A DNA stretch of 64,000 bases from DASUPK01 sp963821705 (lineage in GTDB: Bacteria; Actinomycetota; Thermoleophilia; Solirubrobacterales; 70-9): positions 124,001-188,000 of the forward strand of contig CAWGEV010000008.1 of assembly GCA_963821705.1 (NCBI GenBank). Direction: 5' to 3'. Positions within the stretch are counted from its first letter, which is position 1. Every line of letters begins with the position of its first letter. The position numbers were made by a program, and so were the translations under genes. Below, piece after piece: positions 31,382 through 40,571 of this stretch. The notes beneath the pieces are model-generated. The model was not told the DNA's origin. It worked only from the letters and a program-made list of their open reading frames with translations, and ran no database searches.

Positions 31382-32485
31382 ATGAATTTCGAGATGAAGG
31401 AGCTACCGAGACAGCACTCCGACCGCGTTCGGGACCAGCGGATCGAGCGCGTCGTCGAGCTGGTCTCCCCGGCGGAGATCCTCGAGGACCTTCCCCTGGG
31501 GCCGAAGCGAGAGGACGCCGTGCTCGCCCACCGCGCCGAGGTCAAATCGGTGCTCGACCGCGACGACGACCGCCTGCTCGTGGTCGTCGGCCCTTGCAGC
31601 GTGCACGACCCCGAGGCGGCCGTGGAGTACGCCCAGCGACTCAGCGCCCGGGCGAAGGACCTGGGCGGGGAGCTGTGCATCGCGATGCGGACCTACTTCG
31701 AGAAGCCGCGCACCACGACCGGCTGGAAGGGCCTGATCAACGACCCGCGCCTGGACGGCTCGCGGGACGTGAACTTCGGCCTCCACACGGCGCGCCGTCT
31801 GCTGCTCGAGGTCACGGATCTCGGGCTCGCGATCGGCTGTGAGTTCCTCGACCCGATCACGCCCCAATACATCTCGGACGTGGTCGCGTGGGGCGCGATC
31901 GGCGCCCGGACCACGGAGAGCCAGATCCATCGCCAGCTCGCATCGGGCTTGTCGATGCCCGTCGGGTTCAAGAACGGCACCGCCGGCAGCGTCAAGCTCG
32001 CCGTCGACGCGGTCAAGGCCGCCGGGGGCCAGCACGCCTTCGCCGGCGTCGACGTCAGCGGCACCCCGGCGATCCTCTACACCGAGGGCAACCCGGACTG
32101 CCACGTGATCCTGCGCGGTGGCAAGGGGGCCCCGAACTACGACGCCGAGAGCGTCTCGGGGGCGCTCGAGCTGCTCGCCGACGCCGGGATGCAGGAGCGC
32201 ATCGTGATCGATGCCTCGCACGACAACAGCGGCAAGGACCACGAGCGCCAGCCGCAGGTCGTCAGCGAGATCGCCGACCAGATTGCCGCCGGGGACGGCG
32301 CCATCGTCGGGGTGATGATGGAGTCCTTCCTCGTGGCGGGTCGCCAGGACCTCGAATCGGACGGCGACCTGATCTACGGCCAGTCGATCACCGATGCCTG
32401 CATGGACTGGGACACCACCGTGCTGACCCTCGACCGGCTCGCCTCGGCGGTGCGCAAGCGGCGCGAGGCCGCGCCAGCCGGCTAG
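31382..32485 (+). CDS. aroG: 3-deoxy-D-arabino-heptulosonate 7-phosphate (DAHP) synthase, class I
   Basis: Condenses phosphoenolpyruvate and erythrose 4-phosphate, the first step of the shikimate pathway. The 367 residues resemble AroF/AroG/AroH enzymes: LLVVVGPCSVHDPEAA near 64, RTYFEKPRTTTGWKGL near 101, GARTTESQIHRQLASG near 174, FKNGTAG near 196, DASHDNSGKDH near 278 and GVMMESFL near 313. ATG 31382 has AAGGGG upstream. The leader peptide and hairpins upstream suggest control by aromatic amino acid supply. tyrA starts 4 nt downstream. Confidence 0.95.
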   Translation: MNFEMKELPRQHSDRVRDQRIERVVELVSPAEILEDLPLGPKREDAVLAHRAEVKSVLDRDDDRLLVVVGPCSVHDPEAAVEYAQRLSARAKDLGGELCIAMRTYFEKPRTTTGWKGLINDPRLDGSRDVNFGLHTARRLLLEVTDLGLAIGCEFLDPITPQYISDVVAWGAIGARTTESQIHRQLASGLSMPVGFKNGTAGSVKLAVDAVKAAGGQHAFAGVDVSGTPAILYTEGNPDCHVILRGGKGAPNYDAESVSGALELLADAGMQERIVIDASHDNSGKDHERQPQVVSEIADQIAAGDGAIVGVMMESFLVAGRQDLESDGDLIYGQSITDACMDWDTTVLTLDRLASAVRKRREAAPAG

Positions 32486-32489
32486 TCCC

Positions 32490-33566
32490 GTGAGGGTGGC
32501 CGTCCTCGGTGTGGGCCTGATCGGAGGGTCGATCGGGCTCGCCACCCGTGCCAGGCTCGATGCCGAGGTCGCGGGATTCGACCCGGATCGCGAGCTCCTC
32601 GACCGGGCGAAGGAGCTCGGCGCGATCGACAGCGCGCACGACAGCGTCGCCGGCGCCGTGGAGGGTGCCGACCTCGTGTTCTGCGCCGCCCCGGTGATGG
32701 CGCTGCCCGCCCTGGCGGCCGAGGCGCTGGAGGCGGCCTCCGAGGACTGCGCCGTGACCGACGTCGGGTCGGTGAAGCGGGACGTGATCGCGGCGCTCGG
32801 CTCGGATAGCCGCTTCATCGGCGGCCATCCGCTCGCCGGCGCCGAGACCTCCGGCGTCGAGAACGCTCACGCCGACCTCTTCGACGGGGCCCGCTGGTAC
32901 CTGACTCCGACGCCGAAGACCGGAGGAGTGCTCTACGACCGCGTGCAGCGCGCGGTTGCGGACATCGGGGCTCGTCCCCAGGCGATCGAGGCGGAGACGC
33001 ACGACCGCCTGATGGCGACGGTCAGCCACCTGCCGCACGTCGTGGCGAACGTCCTGGTGAACCAGGCCGCCACGGCGCTGAGCGAGGAGGCCGAGCACCT
33101 GCCGGAGGTGGGGCCGAGCTTCCGCGACGCGACCCGGGTGGCCGGGGCGAACCCCGCGATCTGGGGTGACATCTTCGCCGGGAACCGGGAGGCGGTCGCC
33201 GCCGAGATCGACTCCGCCATCGCCCGCCTCAGCGAGGCGGCGGAGCTGCTCCGCTCCGGTGACGCAGACGCCGTCACCGCCTGGCAGGAGCAGGCGGGAC
33301 AGCGGCGCCGCGAGCTGATCGAGACCGAGATCGCGGGAGGGCCGCTGCATGAGCTTCGAGTCCGCGTTCCGAACCGGCCGGGGATCGTCGCCGAGGTCGC
33401 CCTGGAGCTCGGTCGGGCCGGCGTCAACATCGAGGACATGGCTCTCTACCCGGCCGCCGACATGACCTCGGGCGCCATCTCCCTCTATGTCGCCGGGGAC
33501 GGGGAGGCCGATCGCGCCGAGCGCCTGGTCAGGGAACTGGGCCACGACGTCTCCCGGGCGGAATGA
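32490..33566 (+). CDS. tyrA: prephenate dehydrogenase with C-terminal ACT domain
   Basis: NAD(P)-dependent oxidative decarboxylation of prephenate to 4-hydroxyphenylpyruvate for Tyr synthesis; 358 residues. Rossmann motif VLGVGLIGGSIGLA at about 4-17, GGHPLAGAETSG near 110 (prephenate site), TVSHLPHVVAN near 173, and a C-terminal ACT domain from about 286 (ELRVRVPNRPGIVAEVA), likely the Tyr feedback site. It overlaps aroA by ATGA. Confidence 0.93.
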   Translation: MRVAVLGVGLIGGSIGLATRARLDAEVAGFDPDRELLDRAKELGAIDSAHDSVAGAVEGADLVFCAAPVMALPALAAEALEAASEDCAVTDVGSVKRDVIAALGSDSRFIGGHPLAGAETSGVENAHADLFDGARWYLTPTPKTGGVLYDRVQRAVADIGARPQAIEAETHDRLMATVSHLPHVVANVLVNQAATALSEEAEHLPEVGPSFRDATRVAGANPAIWGDIFAGNREAVAAEIDSAIARLSEAAELLRSGDADAVTAWQEQAGQRRRELIETEIAGGPLHELRVRVPNRPGIVAEVALELGRAGVNIEDMALYPAADMTSGAISLYVAGDGEADRAERLVRELGHDVSRAE

Positions 33567-34885
33567 CGCGTTTCGAGCCGTCCGGCCCGCTCCGCGGCGA
33601 GCTTCGCCCGCCGCCCGACAAGTCGGTCAGCCACCGGGCGGCGCTGATCGGGGCGATGGCGGACGGCCCGACGAGGGTCACGGGGTACCTCGACTCAGAT
33701 GACACCAGGGCGACCCTGCGAGCCGTGGCGGCGGTGGGGGCCGGCGTGCGGGAGGGCGCCGCCGACGACCACGGCGGACTCTTCGTCGAGATCGAGGGAG
33801 TGGGGCTCCGCGGCGCGCGCCCGGCGAGCATCGACGTCGGCAACGCCGGGACCCTGCTGCGGATCATGCCCGGTTGGCTCGCCGGACAGCCGCAGGGCAC
33901 GTGGACGCTGGACGGCGACGAGTCGATCCGGCGCCGGCCCGTCGACCGGGTGGCCGACCCCCTCCGGCTGATGGGGGCGGACGTCGAATGCCGCGACAAC
34001 CGTCTGCCGCCGCTGCGCGTCAGCGGCTCCCCGCTGCACGGGATCGACTACGAGATGCCCGTGGCGAGCGCGCAGGTGAAGTCCTGCCTGCTGCTCGCGG
34101 GGCTCCTGGCCGACGGCGAGACCGCCATCCACGAGGCGATCCCGACGCGCGACCACACCGAGCGCATGCTGGCTGCGATGGGCGCCTCACTGAGGCGGGA
34201 GGGCGGCCGGTTGGTCATCGCTCCGGGGGACCGTCTCGAGGCCGGCGACGTGCCAATTCCGGGCGATTTCTCATCGGGGGCGTTCTTCCTGGCCGCGGCA
34301 CTGATCGTCGGAGGCAGCGAGATCGACCTGCGCGAGGTGGGAATCAACCGCAACCGGATCGGCCTCCTTTCGATTCTGGCGCGGATGGGGGTGGAGATGG
34401 GCGGGGCGCACGAAGGGGACCGCGCCGTCAGCATCCACGGCATCCGCGAGCCCGGCCCCGAGCCCAGCGCCACGCTGCGGGTGAGGAGCGCCCCGCTGCG
34501 CGGCGCGACGGTGACGGGCGAGGACGTCCCGTCGGCCATCGACGAGCTGCCGCTGGTGGCGCTGCTCGGCTGCTTCGCGGACGGCGAGACGGTCGTCTCC
34601 GGTGCCGAGGAGCTGCGCGCCAAGGAGTCGGACCGGATCTCGGGCATCGTCGAAGGCCTGGGCGCGCTGGGCGCCGAGATCGAGGCGCGGCCCGACGGCT
34701 TCGCCGTCAGGGGGACGGGCGCTCTGCGCGGCGGCACCCTCGACGCGCGCGGCGATCATCGCCTCGCGATGGTGGGCGCCGTCGCCGGTCTGGCGTCGGA
34801 GGAGGGCGTCGAGGTCGAGGGCTTCGACGCGGTCGCGGTCAGCTACCCGCGCTTCGAGGCCGACCTGCGGAGCCTGATCAGCTAG
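33563..34885 (+). CDS. aroA: EPSP synthase (3-phosphoshikimate 1-carboxyvinyltransferase)
   Basis: Sixth step of the shikimate pathway: joins phosphoenolpyruvate to shikimate 3-phosphate. The 440 residues include PPPDKSVSHRAAL near 15 (shikimate-phosphate Lys/Ser), NAGTLLRIMPGWL near 94, VASAQVKSCLLLAGL near 168, TRDHTERMLAAMG near 196 and RAKESDRISGI near 352. The 3' end overlaps the convergent cupin gene by 8 nt. Confidence 0.95.
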   Translation: MTRFEPSGPLRGELRPPPDKSVSHRAALIGAMADGPTRVTGYLDSDDTRATLRAVAAVGAGVREGAADDHGGLFVEIEGVGLRGARPASIDVGNAGTLLRIMPGWLAGQPQGTWTLDGDESIRRRPVDRVADPLRLMGADVECRDNRLPPLRVSGSPLHGIDYEMPVASAQVKSCLLLAGLLADGETAIHEAIPTRDHTERMLAAMGASLRREGGRLVIAPGDRLEAGDVPIPGDFSSGAFFLAAALIVGGSEIDLREVGINRNRIGLLSILARMGVEMGGAHEGDRAVSIHGIREPGPEPSATLRVRSAPLRGATVTGEDVPSAIDELPLVALLGCFADGETVVSGAEELRAKESDRISGIVEGLGALGAEIEARPDGFAVRGTGALRGGTLDARGDHRLAMVGAVAGLASEEGVEVEGFDAVAVSYPRFEADLRSLIS

Positions 34886-35210
34886 CGGCCTGGGAGGGGT
34901 GTCCGTCCCCGGGCCACGGGGAGAGCACGAGCAGGATCCGTGAGTCCTCGACCGCCTGGACCTCGTGACGCTCCTTCGGGTCGAAGATCGCCAGCAGGCC
35001 CGGGCCGCCGGCGGCCCACTTGCCATCGGGCGTGTTGAGCTCGATGTTCCCGTCGACGACCAGCAGCCAGGCGCGCTCGTGGACCTGGTGCTCCTGAAGC
35101 TGCTCGCCCTTCGGCAGGCTGATCACGATCGCGCGGCCCTCGGACTCGGAGTCGAGGACCTGCGGCTGGCGCGGCTGCACTTCGAGCTCGTTGAGGTTCC
35201 AGCTCTCCAT
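34878..35210 (-). CDS. small single-domain cupin
   Basis: A 110-residue cupin_2 type beta-barrel: EHQVHERAWLLVVDGNIEL near residue 40 gives the first metal-binding motif, and PGLLAIFDPKERHEVQAVEDSRILLVL the second. Substrate unknown. ATG 35210 is 13 nt downstream of a TATAGA box. Its 3' end overlaps aroA tail to tail, and the gene is divergent from cmk across 60 nt. Confidence 0.82.
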   Translation of the reverse strand: MESWNLNELEVQPRQPQVLDSESEGRAIVISLPKGEQLQEHQVHERAWLLVVDGNIELNTPDGKWAAGGPGLLAIFDPKERHEVQAVEDSRILLVLSPWPGDGHPSQAAS

Positions 35211-35223
35211 CGGCACCCGGCAC

Positions 35224-35229
35224 TCTATA
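35224..35229 (-). promoter_or_regulatory. -10 box of the cupin gene
   Basis: TATAGA on the minus strand, 13 nt before ATG 35210, allowing a leader of only a few nucleotides. Confidence 0.45.
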
Positions 35230-35270
35230 TCCAGCCTCGAAGCGGCGAATCCGTACGCTGGCCACCAACC

Positions 35271-35909
35271 ATGGTGATCGCGATCGATGGTCCCGCGGGG
35301 GCCGGCAAGTCCACCGTCGCCAGGGGCGTCGCGAAGGCGCTCGGCTTCACCTATCTCGATTCCGGGGCGATGTATCGCGCGGTCGCCCTCGCCGCGCTCG
35401 AGCGCCGCATGGATCTCTCCGACGGGGAGGCCCTCGGCGAGCTGGCCTGGGGGCTGACCATCGACTTCGACGGAGACTCGATCCGCCTGGACGGCCAGCC
35501 GGTGGGCGGCAGGATCCGGACGCCGGAGGTGACGGTCGCCGCCTCCAAGGTGTCGGTCCACCCGCAGGTCCGGCGGGCGATGGTGAAGCGGCAGCGGGAG
35601 CTGATCGCCTCGGGCAACTACGTCGCTGAGGGTCGCGATATCGGAACGGTTGTCTCTCCCGGCTCGCCGCTCAAGGTATTCCTGACGGCCAGCGAGGTGG
35701 AGCGCGCCCGCCGTCGCGCCGCCGAGACCGGGGAGCCCGTCGCCAAGGTTCGTGAGGAGATCGAGGACCGGGACCGCCGCGACCGCGGCCGCGAGCACGG
35801 CGCCCTTAGGGCCGCGGACGACTCGGTCTCGGTCGACACCACCGACCTGACGCCCGACGAGGTCGTGCAGCGCATCGCCGATCTGGCGCGCGAGAGGGGG
35901 GTCGCCTGA
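35271..35909 (+). CDS. cmk: cytidylate kinase
   Basis: Phosphorylates CMP and dCMP; 212 residues. P-loop IDGPAGAGKSTVARG at about 5-19, YLDSGAMYRAVAL near 28, VAEGRDIGTVV near 117 (CMP-binding), and the LID region with RRRAAETGE. ATG 35271 places the P-loop at its usual distance; the frame is open further upstream but reads opposite the cupin gene. A TACGCT box lies 11 nt before the start. It overlaps der by one base (TGATG). Confidence 0.94.
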   Translation: MVIAIDGPAGAGKSTVARGVAKALGFTYLDSGAMYRAVALAALERRMDLSDGEALGELAWGLTIDFDGDSIRLDGQPVGGRIRTPEVTVAASKVSVHPQVRRAMVKRQRELIASGNYVAEGRDIGTVVSPGSPLKVFLTASEVERARRRAAETGEPVAKVREEIEDRDRRDRGREHGALRAADDSVSVDTTDLTPDEVVQRIADLARERGVA

Positions 35910-37300
35910 TGGAGGCGACCGGTCAGGGCGGGCCTCCCGCACGCGCTCTGCGACGGCGGCCGGCCGTCGCGGTCGTGGGCTTCCCCAACGCCGGCAAGAG
36001 CACCCTGGTCAACCGGCTGGCGGGAGGCCGCGAGGCGGTCACCGACGCCGAGCCGGGGGTGACCCGGGACCGCCGCGCGCTCGAGTGCGAATGGAACGGC
36101 CTGACCTTCGACCTGATCGACACCGGTGGCGTCGACCTGGCCGACTCGGACGAGCTCGCGCGCGCCGTGCAGGCCCAGGCGCGGGCAGCGATCGAGGACG
36201 CCGAGGTGATCCTGCTGGCGGTTGACGCCCGGGCGGGCCTGGGCCCCGGCGACGCCGAGCTGGCCGACCTGCTCCGGCGGTCCGGCCGCCCGGTCGTCGT
36301 CGCCGCCAACAAGATCGATCGGCCGGAGGACGAGCCGATGACGGCGGAGCTCAACGCCCTCGGCCTCGGTGAGCCGATGCCGCTCTCCTCGACGCACGGC
36401 CTCGGCACCGGCGACCTCCTCGACCGCTTGGTGGATGAGGTCCGTCGCCATGCGGTCGACGTGGAGGCCGGCGGCGACGAGGCGGAGGCGCCGCGGATCG
36501 CGATCCTCGGGCGTCCGAACGTCGGCAAGTCCTCGCTGCTCAACGCCCTGCTCGGCTCCGAGCGGGTCATCGTCAGCGAGCGGGCCGGGACCACCCGAGA
36601 CCCGGTCGATACCGACGCGGAGGTGGACGGGCGGCGGATCGTGCTCGTCGACACCGCGGGCCTGCGGAGAAAGGCAAAGGTCGCCGGCACGGTGGGCTAC
36701 TACGCCCAGCTCCGCGCGGAGCGGGCGGCGGAACGCGCGGACGCCGGGATCGTCGTCTGCGACGCGAGCGAGGGCCTCACCGCCGAGGACCTCCGCGTCG
36801 CCGAATTGGCGATGCGCTCGGGCTGCGCGACCGTCCTGACCATGAACAAATGGGACGTGAGCAGGACGGACATCGATGACGTTCGCGCGCGCGTTGCCCA
36901 GAAGAACCGGCTGCGCCCTCCGGTCCTGACCTGCTCGGCGCACACGGGGCGCGGCGTCGGCGCGGTGCTCCGGCAGGCGATCGTGCTCGCCGACCGCGCC
37001 GCCGACCGGATCCCGACGCCGGAGCTCAACAAGTTCATCTCGACGGTGACGGCGAATCGCCCGCCTCCCCACCGTCATGGCAGGAGGCTCCGCCTCTATT
37101 ACGCCGCGCAGGTGGGCCGACGGCCGCCGCGGTTCGCGATCCAGGTGAACGACCGCAGGCTGATCGCACGCGACTGGGCCTTCCATCTCGAGAACAGGCT
37201 GCGCGAGGCCTACCACCTCGAGGGGGTACCGCTGGTGATCGACTACGTCCCGCGAAAGGGTCGGAGGAACCGGAGCGGGCAGCGAGCGGGCCGGGTATAA
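35909..37300 (+). CDS. der: ribosome-assembly GTPase Der (EngA)
   Basis: Double GTPase needed for 50S subunit maturation; 463 residues. First G domain: GFPNAGKSTLV near 24, DTGGV near 71, NKIDRPED near 131. Second G domain: GRPNVGKSSLL near 201, DTAGLRRKAK near 247, MNKWD near 312. A C-terminal KH-like domain follows (NRPPPHRHGRRLRLYYA). The ATG overlaps the cmk stop; cmk-der adjacency is common. Confidence 0.96.
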   Translation: MEATGQGGPPARALRRRPAVAVVGFPNAGKSTLVNRLAGGREAVTDAEPGVTRDRRALECEWNGLTFDLIDTGGVDLADSDELARAVQAQARAAIEDAEVILLAVDARAGLGPGDAELADLLRRSGRPVVVAANKIDRPEDEPMTAELNALGLGEPMPLSSTHGLGTGDLLDRLVDEVRRHAVDVEAGGDEAEAPRIAILGRPNVGKSSLLNALLGSERVIVSERAGTTRDPVDTDAEVDGRRIVLVDTAGLRRKAKVAGTVGYYAQLRAERAAERADAGIVVCDASEGLTAEDLRVAELAMRSGCATVLTMNKWDVSRTDIDDVRARVAQKNRLRPPVLTCSAHTGRGVGAVLRQAIVLADRAADRIPTPELNKFISTVTANRPPPHRHGRRLRLYYAAQVGRRPPRFAIQVNDRRLIARDWAFHLENRLREAYHLEGVPLVIDYVPRKGRRNRSGQRAGRV

Positions 37301-37310
37301 CCGGCTCTCC

Positions 37311-39224
37311 GTGAGTACGCCTGAAGCCGGCGACTCTGAGGCCAAGGAGGACCCCAGCGAGACCGGCACCGATAGTGAGAAGGGGAAGGCTCGGCGCCGC
37401 GCGCGCTTCCGGCGGCGCATCAGCCTGCCTCGTCCCAACCTCCGGCGGGCCAGCGTCCCCAACTTGAAGCTGCCGAAGGGCGAGGGGGACGCGTGGTTCC
37501 GGTTCGTCACCCGGCTTCGCGCCGTCGGCTACTGGATCAGGGAGAAGGCGCAGGTCGCCTGGGAGTGGCTGAAGCAGGCCGTGGACGCCGCGGCCTACTG
37601 GTGGTCGAAGCGGTCGAAGGGCACCAAGCGGCGGACCTATGCGGTCGCCGGGGTCCTCGTGCTCTACCTGATCGTCAAGTTCCTGCCGGTGCCGGGTGTG
37701 CCCTGTGAGATCTCGGCCGCCAAGGAGTGCGCGCCCTCCAACGACACGATCGCCTATGTCCCTCGCGACGCAGTCATCTATGCCCACATGACGGTGAACA
37801 GCGACAGCCACCAGTGGGACCTGGCGGGCGATCTCAAGGGGAAGCTGCCCAACTTCGCGGCCCTCCTGCAGAGCGACACCAGCGCGCTCGCCGTCCCCTC
37901 CGGCCACCCGGTCGACCTCTCCCACGACGTGCTGCCCTGGGCCAGGGACGACCTCGCGCTGCTCGGCGTCCCCGGACCGAAGAAGACGACCGCCGAGGCC
38001 TACATCGTCGGTGTGGGGGACGAGGCGAAGGCGAATCACTTCCTGGCCAGCCTTGGCTTGGGCCGCTCGAAGCGGGCGCAGATCGGCGACGGGACGATCT
38101 CCGTCTACGCGGACGGCCTCGCCACCGGCCGCGATGGGAACCAGGCTCTGTTCGGGAACGTGCTTGCGGTGCGCTCCGCCCTGGACACGAAGGCGAGCCT
38201 CGAGCCGAGGCTCGAGGGGTCCCCCCAGGACTCCACCCGCGAGGACCTCCCGGACGTCCGTCTCGCCGAGCTCTATCTCTCGCGGGCCGGAGTGCAGCGC
38301 CTCCTCGCGAACCGCCCCGGCACCGCGACTCAGCTCGGCACCTTCGTGGACTACGGCGCGACCACCGGCATGGCGGTCTCCGCCAGGGCGCGCGACAACG
38401 GCGTCGAGGTGCACCTGGTGAGCGACCTCGATCCGAAGCTCGAACAGCGGAGCCCGACCGTATTCGCCAGCCTGCCGGAGTTCGAGCCGGGACTCGCGGA
38501 CGAGGCCGGGTCCAACGCGCTCGCCTACATCGGGGTCGGCGACCTCGGCCCCGCACTGATCAAAGCGCTCGGGGCGGCCCGCGGCGGAGCCCAGGGGCTG
38601 GCGGGCTCCCTCCAGGCGCTCGGGCAGAGCCTGAAGCAGCAGGCCGGCGTGAACCCCTTCAGCGACCTGCTCCCGGCCCTGGGCGGCCAGGCGGCCCTGG
38701 TCGCCGAGCCGACCGCGACGGTGCCCTACGCCAGCCTGATCGTCGACGGCGTGGACGAGAAGAAGGCGATCGACGCGCTCGCCTCGCTTCAGCAGCCGAT
38801 CCTGCGCTCGATCGGCACCGGCGGCCAGCAGGTGCCGAGCTTCACCTCGAAGGAGGTCGACGGCGTCAACGTGCACTCGGTGCAGATCTCGCCCACCGTC
38901 GACCTCTCCTATGCGGTCTTCGACGGCAAGCTGGTGGTCTCCACTCAGCCACAGGGAATCGCGCAGGTCCGCTCGAGTGGCGACAACCTCGCCGGGACAG
39001 GTGCCTATCAGGCGGCCACGGATCAGCTCCCGGGCAAGGTGTCGGCGCTAGTCTTCCTCAACCTCAATGAGGTCTTGGGGTTGGCCCAGCGGGCCGGCCT
39101 GGCAGAGGATCCCGTGTATGCCTCGCTCAGCGAAGACATCTCCCACCTCCAGTCACTCGGCCTCGCTGTGAACGGCAGCGACGAGGAGATCCGCTCAGAG
39201 CTCTTTCTGGCCATCCACCACTAG
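37311..39224 (+). CDS. DUF3352-type membrane-anchored protein
   Basis: A 637-residue protein of unknown role. The N-terminus (about 1-105) is highly charged, acidic then Arg-rich; a single membrane segment (about 108-128, AGVLVLYLIVKFLPV) follows; the remaining 500 residues are predicted outside the membrane and match DUF3352-like repeats (YVPRDAVIYAHMTV, a Gly/Ala-rich middle). GTG 37311 lies 9 nt after a TATAAC box. metK follows after 9 nt. Confidence 0.75.
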   Translation: MSTPEAGDSEAKEDPSETGTDSEKGKARRRARFRRRISLPRPNLRRASVPNLKLPKGEGDAWFRFVTRLRAVGYWIREKAQVAWEWLKQAVDAAAYWWSKRSKGTKRRTYAVAGVLVLYLIVKFLPVPGVPCEISAAKECAPSNDTIAYVPRDAVIYAHMTVNSDSHQWDLAGDLKGKLPNFAALLQSDTSALAVPSGHPVDLSHDVLPWARDDLALLGVPGPKKTTAEAYIVGVGDEAKANHFLASLGLGRSKRAQIGDGTISVYADGLATGRDGNQALFGNVLAVRSALDTKASLEPRLEGSPQDSTREDLPDVRLAELYLSRAGVQRLLANRPGTATQLGTFVDYGATTGMAVSARARDNGVEVHLVSDLDPKLEQRSPTVFASLPEFEPGLADEAGSNALAYIGVGDLGPALIKALGAARGGAQGLAGSLQALGQSLKQQAGVNPFSDLLPALGGQAALVAEPTATVPYASLIVDGVDEKKAIDALASLQQPILRSIGTGGQQVPSFTSKEVDGVNVHSVQISPTVDLSYAVFDGKLVVSTQPQGIAQVRSSGDNLAGTGAYQAATDQLPGKVSALVFLNLNEVLGLAQRAGLAEDPVYASLSEDISHLQSLGLAVNGSDEEIRSELFLAIHH

Positions 39225-39233
39225 AGAACGGAC

Positions 39234-40490
39234 ATGCAACAGCTTTCAGAGAACGAGTACCTGTTCACCTCCGAGTCCGTGACCGAGGGGCACCCGGACA
39301 AGATCTGCGACCAGATCTCCGACGGCGTCCTCGACGCGATCATGGCCGAGGACCCAAACGGCCGAGTCGCCTGCGAGTGCCTGGTCAACACCGGCCTCGT
39401 GGTCGTCTCCGGCGAGATCACGACCCAGACCTACGTCGAGATTCCGAAGATCGCCCGGGAGACCATTCGGCGGATCGGCTACGACGACCCGCGCTACGGC
39501 TTCGATCACGAGGCCTGCGCCGTCCTCACGGCGATCGACGAGCAGTCTCCGGACATCGCCCAGGGCGTCAACAAGGGCCTCGAGCAGCGCGAGGGCGAGT
39601 CCTCCGACGAGCTCGACTCCGCGGGGGCAGGCGACCAGGGGATGATGTTCGGATACGCAACGCGCGAGACGAAGGCGCTGATGCCGATGCCGATCCAGCT
39701 GGCCCATCAGCTCGCCCGCCGGCTCGCCGAGGTCCGCAAGGCCGAGGTCGTGCCCTATCTCGGGCCGGACGGCAAGACCCAGGTCTCGATCCGGTACGAG
39801 AACGATCGCCCGGTCGAGATCGCCAAGGTGCTGATCTCGACGCAGCATCGTGAGGACGCCGCCGAGGAGATGATCCGCAAGGACCTCTGGGAGCACGTGC
39901 TCGAGCCGGTCCTCCACACCGAGTACAAGGAGCTCTACACCGAGAAGGAGCTGCTCGAGAACTTCCTGGTCAACCCGACCGGCAAGTTCGTGATCGGCGG
40001 CCCCGTCGGCGACGCCGGCCTGACCGGCCGGAAGATCATCGTCGACACCTACGGCGGCGCAGCCCGGCACGGCGGCGGCGCCTTCTCCGGCAAGGACCCG
40101 TCCAAGGTCGATCGCTCGGCCGCGTACGCCGCGCGCTACGTCGCGAAGAACGTCGTGGCGGCGGGCCTGGCGGACCGCTGCGAGGTCCAGGTCGCCTACG
40201 CGATCGGGGTCGCGCACCCGGTTTCGGTGATGGCGCAGACCTTCGGGACCGGCAAGCTCGCGGACTCGGAGATCGGCCGGCTGATCGAGGAGACCTTCGA
40301 CCTGCGCCCGGCCGCCTTCCGGCGCTATCTGGACCTGCACCGGCCGATCTTCCAGAAGACCGCCGCCTACGGCCATTTCGGCCGCGAGGACGCTGACTTC
40401 ACCTGGGAGCGGACGGACCGCGCGGACCAGCTGCGCGAGGCCGCTGGTCTGGCGACCGCAAGCTCGCCCACTTCGGGGGCGGCCGCGTAG
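39234..40490 (+). CDS. metK: S-adenosylmethionine synthetase
   Basis: Makes AdoMet from Met and ATP; 418 residues. Conserved features: FTSESVTEGHPDKICDQISD at the start, the GAGDQGMMFGYA loop near 127 and GGGAFSGKDPSKVDRSAAY near 281, with the length of the family. ATG 39234 lies 9 nt after the preceding stop. No AdoMet riboswitch fits in that space. The 3' gap carries copy 2 of the intergenic repeat. Confidence 0.97.
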   Translation: MQQLSENEYLFTSESVTEGHPDKICDQISDGVLDAIMAEDPNGRVACECLVNTGLVVVSGEITTQTYVEIPKIARETIRRIGYDDPRYGFDHEACAVLTAIDEQSPDIAQGVNKGLEQREGESSDELDSAGAGDQGMMFGYATRETKALMPMPIQLAHQLARRLAEVRKAEVVPYLGPDGKTQVSIRYENDRPVEIAKVLISTQHREDAAEEMIRKDLWEHVLEPVLHTEYKELYTEKELLENFLVNPTGKFVIGGPVGDAGLTGRKIIVDTYGGAARHGGGAFSGKDPSKVDRSAAYAARYVAKNVVAAGLADRCEVQVAYAIGVAHPVSVMAQTFGTGKLADSEIGRLIEETFDLRPAAFRRYLDLHRPIFQKTAAYGHFGREDADFTWERTDRADQLREAAGLATASSPTSGAAA

Positions 40491-40530
40491 GCGGCTGCGG
40501 CTGACCGAGCGCGAGTGCAAGCGGTCGCGA

Positions 40531-40549
40531 CTGATGGCGAAGCCGTCGG
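40531..40549 (+). repeat. intergenic 15-bp repeat, copy 2
   Basis: CTGATGGCGAAGCCG at 40531-40545, extending to an 8-bp stem CTGATGGC/GCCGTCGG (two G-T pairs) around a GAA loop. It lies 40 nt after the metK stop and just before the priA promoter. A flanking GACCG/CGGTC pair is also present. Confidence 0.6.
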
Positions 40550-40559
40550 CCGGTCGGCA

Positions 40560-40565
40560 TAGCCT
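40560..40565 (+). promoter_or_regulatory. -10 box, leaderless start of priA
   Basis: TAGCCT, 6 nt before GTG 40572, 10 nt after the repeat hairpin. Confidence 0.5.
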
Positions 40566-40571
40566 GCCCTC

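Noticed and set aside
34694..34708. GACGGCTTCGCCGTC palindrome, similar to the complement of the intergenic repeat
   Set aside because: It lies inside aroA, encodes ordinary residues there, and lacks the CTGAT flank of the three intergenic copies.
39225..39233. AdoMet riboswitch before metK
   Set aside because: Only 9 nt separate the DUF3352 gene from metK.
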